Source: Nocardioidaceae bacterium
GTDB taxonomy: Bacteria; Actinomycetota; Actinomycetes; Propionibacteriales; Nocardioidaceae
Reading direction: 5' to 3'
NCBI GenBank assembly: GCA_013696065.1
Contig: JACCZJ010000430.1
Location: 1-12,103 of the forward strand
Length of the DNA stretch: 12,103 nt
Positions 5,964 through 12,103 of the stretch are shown here, one piece after another. Made by a program: the position numbers and the translations under genes. The notes beneath the pieces are model-generated. The model was not told the DNA's origin. It saw only the letters and a program-made list of their open reading frames with translations, and did not search any database. Numbering within the stretch: position 1 is the stretch's first letter; each line of letters begins with the position of its first letter.

Positions 5964-7334
5964 GTGGAATACGTCGAGTCACTCTTGGAACTGGTCGGTA
6001 ATACCCCGCTGCTCAAGCTCAGCAAGACGGTCGATGGTGCACGCCCCACGGTGCTGGCCAAGATCGAGTACATGAACCCTGGCGGCTCGGTGAAGGACCG
6101 CATCGCCCTGCCCATGGTCGAGGCGGCCGAGAAGAGCGGCGAGCTGCAGCCAGGCGGCACGATCGTCGAGCCAACGTCGGGTAACACTGGCATCGGACTC
6201 GCCATGGTGGCGCAGGCCAGGGGCTACAAGTGCGTGTTCGTGTGCCCCGACAAGGTCAGCGACGACAAGCGCAACGTGCTCAAGGCGTATGGAGCCGAGG
6301 TCGTCGTCTGCCCCACGGCCGTCGCTCCCGAAGATCCCAGCAGCTACTACAACGTGTCTGACCGGTTGGTCGACGAGATCGACGGCGCCTGGAAGCCCGA
6401 TCAATACTCCAACCCCAACAATCCGCTCAGTCACTATGAGCAGACCGGCCCGGAGATCTGGCGCCAGACAGACGGCAAAATCACGCACTTCGTGACCGGA
6501 GTCGGCACCGGAGGCACGATCAGTGGCAGCGGCCGCTACCTGAAGGAGGTCTCTGACGGTCGGGTGCAGGTCATCGGCGCCGACCCCGAGGGCTCGGTTT
6601 ACTCCGGAGGCACGGGTCGCCCCTACCTGGTCGAGGGAGTCGGCGAGGACTTCTGGCCCGAGGCCTACGACCGTGAGATCGCCGACCGCATCATCGCCGT
6701 GTCTGACAAGGACTCCTTCCTGACCACGCGCCGGCTGGCCCGTGAGGAGGCCTTGCTGGTGGGAGGTTCCTCAGGTATGGCGGCCGCTGCCGCGATCAGG
6801 CTTGCGCACGAGCTCGATGACCCGGATGCCGTCATCGTGGTGCTCCTGCCTGACGGAGGCCGCGGCTATCTCGCCAAGGTGTTCAGCGATCAATGGCTCG
6901 CCCGCTACGGCTTTCTGGGGCAGCGCGAAGAGCTCACCGTGGGTGACGTGCTGCGGGGGAAGAGCGGGAAACTGCCCGACCTCGTCCACACCCATCCCGG
7001 CGAGACGATCGCCGAAGCCGTATCGATCTTGCGTGAGTATGCCGTCTCGCAGATGCCGGTGGTGCGGGCCGAGCCGCCCGTCATGGCCGCCGAGGTCGCC
7101 GGGTCGGTCAGCGAACGGGATCTGGTCGACGCGCTCTTTGCCGGCAAGGCGAGACTGGCCGACCGGGTCGAGAAGCACATGGCTGACCCACTGCCGGTGA
7201 TCGGATCTGGCGAGCCGGTTTCAGCGGCCGTGGAGCGACTCCACGACGCCGACGCGGTGCTCGTGCAAGAGGACGGCAAGCCAGTCGGTGTCCTCACGAG
7301 ACAAGATCTTCTCGGCTTTATAGCCTCCGGCTGA
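5964..7334 (+). CDS. cbs: cystathionine beta-synthase
   Basis: This PLP enzyme condenses serine with homocysteine to cystathionine, the first step of reverse transsulfuration in the cytoplasm. Its 456 residues match the M. tuberculosis Rv1077 type closely. The N-terminal catalytic domain has GNTPLLKL at 12-19, the PLP lysine K44 in GGSVKDR, the substrate-binding TSGNTG loop at 71-76 and the phosphate-binding GTGGT at 181-185. A C-terminal pair of CBS (Bateman) domains from about residue 335 to the end would bind adenosyl ligands. There is no N-terminal heme domain, as is usual in bacteria. The start is GTG, chosen because the family homology begins at once. The upstream sequence is G-rich without a clear Shine-Dalgarno, and TAGGGT lies six bases before the GTG, so a leaderless transcript is possible. 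No cystathionine lyase gene follows; the next gene is convergent, 30 bases away. O-acetylserine sulfhydrylase is the main alternative, but the CBS domains argue against it. Confidence 0.95.
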   Translation: MEYVESLLELVGNTPLLKLSKTVDGARPTVLAKIEYMNPGGSVKDRIALPMVEAAEKSGELQPGGTIVEPTSGNTGIGLAMVAQARGYKCVFVCPDKVSDDKRNVLKAYGAEVVVCPTAVAPEDPSSYYNVSDRLVDEIDGAWKPDQYSNPNNPLSHYEQTGPEIWRQTDGKITHFVTGVGTGGTISGSGRYLKEVSDGRVQVIGADPEGSVYSGGTGRPYLVEGVGEDFWPEAYDREIADRIIAVSDKDSFLTTRRLAREEALLVGGSSGMAAAAAIRLAHELDDPDAVIVVLLPDGGRGYLAKVFSDQWLARYGFLGQREELTVGDVLRGKSGKLPDLVHTHPGETIAEAVSILREYAVSQMPVVRAEPPVMAAEVAGSVSERDLVDALFAGKARLADRVEKHMADPLPVIGSGEPVSAAVERLHDADAVLVQEDGKPVGVLTRQDLLGFIASG

Positions 7335-7364
7335 GGCCGCAGCGCAGCGCGCCATACAGGCCGC

Positions 7365-8213
7365 TCAAGCGCCAGCGCCGGCTCCCATACCAGGCTCGAT
7401 CGTGAGCCGGGCGCCAGCGCGCTCCCCCCGCCGGGACAACCGGCGCTCGAGATACTCGGCCAGTTTCCCGAGCGAGTAGTTGATCAGGATGAAGACCAGC
7501 GCGACGAGTGCGTAGATCAAGAGTGCCTCAGCACCTGGGGCGAGGGTGATACCCCTGGCTTGGCGAACCACTTCGTCATACGTAATGAGCTGGCCGAGCG
7601 TCGTGTCCTTCAGCACCACCACACACTGGCTGACGATGGCGGGCAGCATGAAGCGCACCGCTTGCGGCATCAAGATCAGATTCATGACCTGCGTCTTGCG
7701 CATGCCTAACGCATACGCCGCCTCGGATTGGCCCTTCTGCACCGCATTGATGCCAGCGCGGAAGATCTCCGCCAGCACGGACCCGTTGTAGAGCGTCAGG
7801 GCCAAAACAACGGTGAGAAGTGTCCCGATCTGGGATTCATAGGCGTAGAAGATGTAGAAGAACAGCAACAGCAGCGGCACAGCCCGGAAGAACTCGATGA
7901 AGGCCGTGCATGGCCAACGCACAACGGCGTGGTTGCTGAGCCGGCCAGCCGCCAGCAGCGCTCCTGCCAGCAAGGACGTGAGGATCGCGAGCCCGGCAGC
8001 TTTGAGAGTGCTGATGAAGCCTTCGATAACTACTTCGAGGTAGCGGTTCTGGAAGGTCGCGTTGACTGCATCTGCGGTCAGGACCTTCTCGGCGAGGAGG
8101 CGTTGAACTACCCAAGCAACGATGGCCAGCAGCAACAGGGCGAACACCGCAGTGAGGATCTGATAGCGACGCCTGGCCCGCGGACCCGGGACGTCGAACA
8201 GAACGCTGCTCAT
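7365..8213 (-). CDS. gluD: glutamate-type ABC transporter permease
   Basis: This 282-residue inner-membrane permease of the polar amino acid family (HisM/GlnP type) is the second of two in the operon. An N-terminal segment at about 20-38 precedes a periplasmic loop and the core of about five transmembrane helices. The EAA loop contacting the ATPase is visible at 160-184 (GQSEAAYALG onward). The C-terminal tail is basic, then Gly/Ala-rich. With GluC it forms the channel through which GluB-delivered glutamate or a related amino acid enters, powered by GluA. Its ATG overlaps the gluC stop (ATGA), implying translational coupling. Leu169 is a TTA codon. No clear terminator is visible in the 30 bases separating its stop from cbs. 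Gene order and family match Corynebacterium gluABCD; substrate choice is inferred from that. Confidence 0.88.
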   Translation of the reverse strand: MSSVLFDVPGPRARRRYQILTAVFALLLLAIVAWVVQRLLAEKVLTADAVNATFQNRYLEVVIEGFISTLKAAGLAILTSLLAGALLAAGRLSNHAVVRWPCTAFIEFFRAVPLLLLFFYIFYAYESQIGTLLTVVLALTLYNGSVLAEIFRAGINAVQKGQSEAAYALGMRKTQVMNLILMPQAVRFMLPAIVSQCVVVLKDTTLGQLITYDEVVRQARGITLAPGAEALLIYALVALVFILINYSLGKLAEYLERRLSRRGERAGARLTIEPGMGAGAGA

Positions 8214-8878
8214 CGCGCCTTGCCTGCCTGTCGCTCAAGCCCATGGGCAAAGGCAGCGATGGCCCAGACAATCAGGATGTAGCCAACAGCGAACCCGAAG
8301 AAGATCCAGCTGCGTCCAGTGGCGTACTCGTTATTGAGCTTCTTCATGGCAAACGCTGCCTCGGTCACGCCGATTGCGAGAGCCACGCTGGTGTTCTTGG
8401 CGAGCGCGATGTAGGTGCTGGCCAACGGCGGAATAGCCGCGCGGAACGCTTGGGGGAGGATGACGGTCGACATCGATTGGCCGAAAGTCATACCGAGTGA
8501 GCGGGCGGCTTCGGCCTGACCGACAGGAATCGAGTTGATGCCGGCACGCAGCGCCTCGCATACGAAGGCTGCGGCATACATGCCGAGTGCAATCGTTGCG
8601 GTGATGAAGGAGTAGTCGATGTAGCTGCTGATCGACGCGGTGTACCCCAAAACGGGAAACAGCGCGCCGAAGAGGTAGACGATCAGCAACAACGGAGTAT
8701 TGCGAACGACGTTGATGTACGACGTGCCTACCGCTCGCATGACAGCCACGGGGGAGACCCGCAACGCCACCAGTAACGTCCCGAGCACCAGGGCGATCAA
8801 GCCAGCGAAGAGCAACAGCCACAAGGTCTTGACGAAGCCGTCAAGGATCAGGCCGAAGTTGTCGATCAGCACCTGCAT
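8210..8878 (-). CDS. gluC: glutamate-type ABC transporter permease
   Basis: This 222-residue permease of the HisQ/GlnP family has about five transmembrane helices and an EAA loop at 119-143 (GQAEAARSLG onward, ending in ILPQA). It pairs with GluD as the heterodimeric channel of the importer. The start is supported by a strong gaggaggtga Shine-Dalgarno ten bases upstream. Its stop overlaps the gluD start by four bases. It is separated from gluB by 79 bases containing a hairpin, so its expression may be lower than that of gluB. Leu35 is a TTA codon. Length and order agree with Corynebacterium GluC (about 228 residues). Confidence 0.9.
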   Translation of the reverse strand: MQVLIDNFGLILDGFVKTLWLLLFAGLIALVLGTLLVALRVSPVAVMRAVGTSYINVVRNTPLLLIVYLFGALFPVLGYTASISSYIDYSFITATIALGMYAAAFVCEALRAGINSIPVGQAEAARSLGMTFGQSMSTVILPQAFRAAIPPLASTYIALAKNTSVALAIGVTEAAFAMKKLNNEYATGRSWIFFGFAVGYILIVWAIAAFAHGLERQAGKAR

Positions 8879-8913
8879 AAGACGCGGCTCACCTCCTCAC
8901 GCTCGGCTGCGGC

Positions 8914-8941
8914 GGTGGCCGCGCACACTACGACGGCCACC
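8914..8941 (-). other. intercistronic hairpin between gluB and gluC
   Basis: An 8-bp perfect stem (ggtggccg with cggccacc) around a 12-base loop lies just after the gluB stop and before the gluC Shine-Dalgarno. There is no T-run on either side. In binding-protein operons such hairpins often attenuate read-through or protect the upstream mRNA, favouring the binding protein over the permeases. That role is inferred here. Confidence 0.55.
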
Positions 8942-8957
8942 CCGCGCGTACGTCGGA

Positions 8958-9848
8958 CTACAGGCACTCGTCGAGCGCGGGCGGCTCGGGAGTCTCCACG
9001 CCCGATTTACCCAGCGTGGCTTCGAAGGCCTCAGCCCACGTTCCGTCCTCCATCGATGCCTTCAGGGTGTCGCTGATGAACTGGCAGAGCTCGGTGTCGC
9101 CGAGCTCGTAGCCAACTCCGTAGCGCTCCTCGCTGAAAGGCTTTCCGACGACTTCGAGCTCATCGGGTGCTTCGGCGGCATAGCCAAGGAGGATCGAGCC
9201 GTCGGTGGTGACGACGTCTACCGTCTTCTGCTTGAGCTCCTCGACACACTCGGAGTACGTGCCGCGTGGTGACGGCGAGGCGCCGTATTCGTCTTGGACG
9301 GTCGCCAACGAGGTCGAACCCTCCACCGAACAGACCTTGACTCCCTTGAGGTCGTCGGGACCGGTGATCTTTTCCTTGTCCTCTTCGCGCACGAGGAGCT
9401 GTTGGCCAGTGACGTAGTAGGGACCGGCCTGTCCCACGACCTGGCGGCGTTCATCGGTGATGGAGTAGGACGCGAAGACCAGGTCAACCTTGCCGCCTTC
9501 GAGGAACGGCTCGCGGTTGTCGGAGATCGTCTCCTTCCATTCGATGCTGCCGTCGTCTTCGATACCGAGCGCGCCAGCGACAATGCGAGCCATCTCGATG
9601 TCAAAGCCTTCCGGGGCCTCGGCACCGGGCTCGAGGAACCCAAGGCCTGGCTGGTCTACCTTCACCCCGATCGTGACCTTGCCGGCGTCGGCGAGCTTCG
9701 CCATGGTCGAGCCCTCGGGGAACTGAGTATCGTCCTTGACCTCGACGCTGGGGCCGGCGTCCTCTTTTGCGGTGTCATCCCCGCAGGCTGACAAGACCAA
9801 GGCCAGTACGGCCCCCGTAGCGAGTGCTTGTGTTCTCAAAAATCGCAT
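8958..9848 (-). CDS. gluB: glutamate-binding lipoprotein of ABC transporter
   Basis: This 296-residue extracellular solute-binding protein belongs to family 3 (SBP_bac_3). A lipoprotein signal peptide ends in the lipobox LSAC, so C22 would be lipidated and anchor the protein to the outer face of the membrane. The mature protein starts with an acidic linker, then the bilobed domain from about residue 50 (VTIGVKVDQPGLGF), with the GFDIEMAR segment and a later VTTDGSILLGYA segment typical of the family. It would capture glutamate or a related polar amino acid and hand it to GluCD. GGGAG lies eight bases before the ATG. It follows gluA after 45 bases and precedes a hairpin. The operon context and a length near Corynebacterium GluB (about 295) support the name; the exact ligand is not proven. 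Confidence 0.9.
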   Translation of the reverse strand: MRFLRTQALATGAVLALVLSACGDDTAKEDAGPSVEVKDDTQFPEGSTMAKLADAGKVTIGVKVDQPGLGFLEPGAEAPEGFDIEMARIVAGALGIEDDGSIEWKETISDNREPFLEGGKVDLVFASYSITDERRQVVGQAGPYYVTGQQLLVREEDKEKITGPDDLKGVKVCSVEGSTSLATVQDEYGASPSPRGTYSECVEELKQKTVDVVTTDGSILLGYAAEAPDELEVVGKPFSEERYGVGYELGDTELCQFISDTLKASMEDGTWAEAFEATLGKSGVETPEPPALDECL

Positions 9849-9893
9849 CGTGTGACTCCCGTTCGGGTGGTGCCGAGTGGCGGCGGTTGGTGG

Positions 9894-10670
9894 TCAGTGT
9901 TTCAAGATCTTGCCGAGGAAATCCTTGGCACGATCTGACTTGGGGTTGGTGAAGAACTCTTCTGGGGTCTCTTCCTCGACGATTTTGCCTTCGTCCATGA
10001 AGATGACCCGATTGGCCGCGGTGCGGGCAAAGCCCATCTCGTGAGTGACCACGACCATCGTCATACCGTCGCGTGCGAGACCGACCATGACGTCGAGGAC
10101 TTCCGCGATCATCTCTGGGTCGAGAGCAGAGGTCGGTTCGTCGAAGAGCATGACCTTGGGCTGCATGGCCAGGGCTCGAGCGATGGCGACGCGTTGCTGT
10201 TGTCCTCCAGAAAGCTGGGCTGGGTATTTGTTGGCCTGAGCCTCGACGCCCACTCTCTCGAGCAATTGCATTGCCTGCTGCTTGACCTCAGAAGCGCCGC
10301 GCTTGCGCACCTTGGTGGGGCCGAGCATGACGTTGTCGAGGACCGTTTTGTGGGCGAACAGGTTGAAGGACTGGAACACCATGCCCACTTCTGCGCGCAG
10401 CCTCGCCAGTTCCTTGCCCTCTTGGGGCAGCGGTTGGCCGTCGAGCGTGATCTCGCCCTTGTCGATTGGCTCCAACCGGTTGATCGTGCGGCACAGAGTC
10501 GACTTGCCCGAGCCGGAGGGCCCGATCACGACCACAACCTCGCCGCGAGCGATGTCGAGGTTAATGTCTTGCAGGACGTGCAGGTCGCCAAACCACTTAT
10601 CGACCTGCCGCAAAGACACGAGGTTCGAGTCCGTGCGATCGGGGGAATCTCGCGTTTGGACATCGGACAT
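9894..10670 (-). CDS. gluA: glutamate-type ABC transporter ATPase
   Basis: This 258-residue ATPase of the polar amino acid importer family is very close to Corynebacterium GluA across its length. Walker A GPSGSGKST is at 50-58, the Q-loop glutamine at Q100, signature LSGGQ at 153-157, Walker B VMLFDEP at 173-179 and the switch histidine at H210. It energises uptake through GluC and GluD from the cytoplasmic side. It is the first gene of the leftward operon. The N-terminus is about 16 residues longer than the corynebacterial protein. The ATG has only a modest AGG-type Shine-Dalgarno, and a GTG at codon 18 has none, so I keep the ATG. No clear promoter is seen upstream. No dedicated regulator gene is adjacent. 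Confidence 0.93.
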   Translation of the reverse strand: MSDVQTRDSPDRTDSNLVSLRQVDKWFGDLHVLQDINLDIARGEVVVVIGPSGSGKSTLCRTINRLEPIDKGEITLDGQPLPQEGKELARLRAEVGMVFQSFNLFAHKTVLDNVMLGPTKVRKRGASEVKQQAMQLLERVGVEAQANKYPAQLSGGQQQRVAIARALAMQPKVMLFDEPTSALDPEMIAEVLDVMVGLARDGMTMVVVTHEMGFARTAANRVIFMDEGKIVEEETPEEFFTNPKSDRAKDFLGKILKH

Positions 10671-10867
10671 CTCGTCAACCTAGCGAATTCGACCGGTGAT
10701 ATGGCCTCGCAAGCGCTGCGGCTTGGTTACAAGTCAGTCAAGATCTCCAGCTGTCTTGGCGGCTCAGCAAGTCAGCGGTCGGGAGCGTACTACCGGTGGC
10801 ACTGCCTCCAGAGGATGACGAGGCCAGTCCACATCGCGAGTTTTGGGGGGAATTTTGCCGAAATCTC

Positions 10868-10896
10868 TTACTACGCAGTGCAATGCTCCGTATGCT
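10868..10896 (+). promoter_or_regulatory. candidate promoter of the exported-protein gene
   Basis: TTACTA (10868-10873) and TATGCT (10891-10896) are 17 bases apart, matching three and four of six consensus bases. Transcription would start near 10903 and give a leader of about 74 bases. This is motif evidence only. Confidence 0.35.
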
Positions 10897-10907
10897 CACG
10901 GTAACGA

Positions 10908-10946
10908 AGCGATAGCAACCTCGCTCCCACGTCCTGTGCGTACAGG
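10908..10946 (+). other. two small hairpins in the leader of the exported-protein gene
   Basis: Agcga (10908-10912) pairs with tcgct (10921-10925), and cctgt (10933-10937) pairs with acagg (10942-10946) around a four-base loop. Both lie between the candidate promoter and the Shine-Dalgarno. They may stabilise the mRNA; the stems are short and could be chance. Confidence 0.25.
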
Positions 10947-10976
10947 GCTCGGTCCACCAAACTCACTGGAGGCAGC

Positions 10977-12103
10977 ATGCATCACACTATGAGGCGCGCC
11001 GGGATAATGACCTCGGTAGCCATGATGGCGGGAGTAGGTCTCATCTCGGGACCACCCGCCACAGCACTCGACGAGGGAAGCCAGCAACTTGCCGGCAAGA
11101 GAGGCATCCTCACCGACTTCGGCTACGACGCGACTGCGTACGGCTCCAAGTCGGACGACAATACCACTGCCGACTCCGACGCGACGGCCGTGTCACACCT
11201 GCCCTGCACCAGGTATGTCCCTCGCGACCGGGACAACCACGTAGCGAACAGTGATCAAGGCGGGGTGACGCTAAGAAACGTCGACACACACAACTTTACC
11301 CGCCAACGCAATGGCGTCACCTCCGCCACGTCAGTCGCGACGGCCGAGGGCGGCAAGATGGCAGGAGGGGCCGTCAGGTTCACCGACCTGCGTGCCAGCA
11401 ACCGCAGCCTGCACGAGCGCGGCGAAGGCTTCCGGGTCGAGCAGGTCTCTAGTATCGGCTCACTGGAAGTATCCGGCGTCAATGTCCCGATTCCCTCCAA
11501 CGGCCGGACCTTCACTGTCCCCGTCCCAGGTAGGGGAGACCTCGTCGTCAACGAACGGAAGCGCAAGGTCACCAAGCGGAGCGCCGTCGGCACCGTCAAC
11601 GTCCTCAAGTTCGTGGGCACCGACGGCACCGTGCAGCGCACAGCGCACGCCCAGTCCAGGATTGATGGAAACGTTGAGGGCGGCGTGTTCCAGGGCGGCG
11701 CGGTGGGTTCGCGAGCTGTCGTCGCTGATACAGCGACATCCAAGAAGGGGGCAGCCCAGCCCATCCCCTGTCCCGGCACCTTCGGCAAGGTGCTGGAGAG
11801 CAGCACAGGAGAGGCCAACCCGACGTTCGGGGTTCTTGGCGCGCGTCGCTCCTTCGCATACGGAGTGCAGCGAGACAACCGCTCCGCCGAGGGATACACC
11901 CGAAGCATCGTCGAGTCTGCCTCGTTCGGAGCGCTTACGCTCCGCAACATCCGCGGCCGTGCGAACGTGACCCGTCAGGCTGACGGGGACGTCAAGCGCA
12001 ACGCCCGCGGCACTGGGGTTGGCTCGATCACGGTTGCAGGTCAAGAGCAGGATAAGCCGCCAGCCGGTGAGGCGCAGCGATTCCCAGGTGGCGAGTACAC
12101 CAT
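10977..12103 (+). CDS. exported protein, choice-of-anchor-P-like, 3' end cut by window
   Basis: The frame stays open from the ATG to the window end (375 codons), so the gene is partial. GGAGG lies four bases before the first ATG; a second in-frame ATG follows four codons later. The N-terminus is a signal peptide: MRR, then a hydrophobic core (about residues 8-25), with likely cleavage after ATA at residue 30. The mature part is Gly, Val, Thr and Arg-rich and probably all beta. It contains a tandem repeat of about 188 residues: C77 matches C265, AVRFTDLRA (132-140) matches ALTLRNIRG (319-327), and IGSLEVSG (160-167) matches VGSITVAG (348-355). Segments such as IGSLEVSGVNVPIP and VPVPG...NERK resemble actinobacterial choice-of-anchor P proteins, which are secreted and end in varied cell-surface anchors. 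Any anchor here would lie beyond the window. Function is unknown. It is divergent from the glutamate transporter operon. Confidence 0.75.
   Translation, partial: MHHTMRRAGIMTSVAMMAGVGLISGPPATALDEGSQQLAGKRGILTDFGYDATAYGSKSDDNTTADSDATAVSHLPCTRYVPRDRDNHVANSDQGGVTLRNVDTHNFTRQRNGVTSATSVATAEGGKMAGGAVRFTDLRASNRSLHERGEGFRVEQVSSIGSLEVSGVNVPIPSNGRTFTVPVPGRGDLVVNERKRKVTKRSAVGTVNVLKFVGTDGTVQRTAHAQSRIDGNVEGGVFQGGAVGSRAVVADTATSKKGAAQPIPCPGTFGKVLESSTGEANPTFGVLGARRSFAYGVQRDNRSAEGYTRSIVESASFGALTLRNIRGRANVTRQADGDVKRNARGTGVGSITVAGQEQDKPPAGEAQRFPGGEYT

Larger units (their letters stand above)
10671..10976. other. intergenic region between gluA and the exported-protein gene
   Basis: This 306-bp region lies between divergent genes and must contain promoters for both. 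For the rightward gene I see a candidate promoter and two leader hairpins, listed separately. For gluA I see only a TTGACT on the minus strand (10736-10741) without a good -10 at the right spacing. A patch near 10840-10870 is less G+C-rich, with a run of six G followed by aatttt. I see no recognisable riboswitch and no convincing small ORF. Confidence 0.6.

Noticed and set aside
7335..7364. bidirectional terminator between cbs and gluD
   Set aside because: The short convergent gap repeats ggccgc as a direct, not inverted, element and gives no stable stem by eye.
10741..10900. riboswitch upstream of gluA
   Set aside because: I looked for SAM, cobalamin and other known conserved boxes on the minus strand and found none, and no terminator or RBS-sequestering stem near the gluA start.
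10041..10904. 287-codon open frame on the plus strand opposite gluA
   Set aside because: It is antisense to a clear ATPase gene with all ABC motifs. Its translation is His/Leu/Asp-rich without family motifs, a usual artefact in G+C-rich DNA.
11255..11950. 231-codon minus-strand open frame
   Set aside because: It is opposite the exported-protein gene, which has a signal peptide, Shine-Dalgarno and internal repeat. The antisense product is rich in Thr/Pro/Arg with no recognisable features.

Overview
The window is G+C-rich bacterial DNA with dense, mostly housekeeping-type genes. The gene families point to an actinomycete (Actinomycetota): a large zinc-ribbon membrane protein of the SCO7613 type, an actinobacterial Bax-inhibitor-1 protein, an M. 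tuberculosis-like cystathionine beta-synthase, a gluABCD glutamate transporter of the Corynebacterium type, and a choice-of-anchor-P-like exported protein. My guess is a Micrococcales-type organism, but the window alone does not fix genus or family.

Left part (1-3361). A 73-nt tRNA-like gene with anticodon UAA but a short class I variable region lies at 50-122. A Lnu-like small nucleotidyltransferase (211-690, +) follows, then a convergent 841-residue polytopic membrane protein with an N-terminal zinc ribbon (836-3361, -).

Middle (3362-7334). A divergent intergenic region carries a 36-bp near-perfect tandem duplication, then promoter and hairpin elements of a Bax-inhibitor-1/YccA gene (3611-4465, +), which ends in a strong terminator hairpin. 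Next come a doubtful 69-residue secreted-peptide ORF (4584-4793, +), an SGNH/GDSL hydrolase (4822-5859, -), and a divergent cystathionine beta-synthase (5964-7334, +). The SGNH hydrolase beside cbs resembles the Rv1075c/Rv1077 neighbourhood of mycobacteria.

Right part (7365-12103). A glutamate-type ABC importer operon is read leftwards: gluA (ATPase), gluB (lipoprotein binding protein), gluC and gluD (permeases). It has a hairpin between gluB and gluC and a 4-base overlap between gluC and gluD. Divergent from it, and cut by the window end, is an exported protein (10977-12103, +) whose visible part contains about one and two-thirds copies of a roughly 188-residue repeat.

I found no phage, insertion sequence, CRISPR array, defence system or biosynthetic cluster. 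The least ordinary items are the class I UAA tRNA, the duplicated exported protein, the 36-bp tandem repeat, and the Lnu-like gene beside the tRNA.
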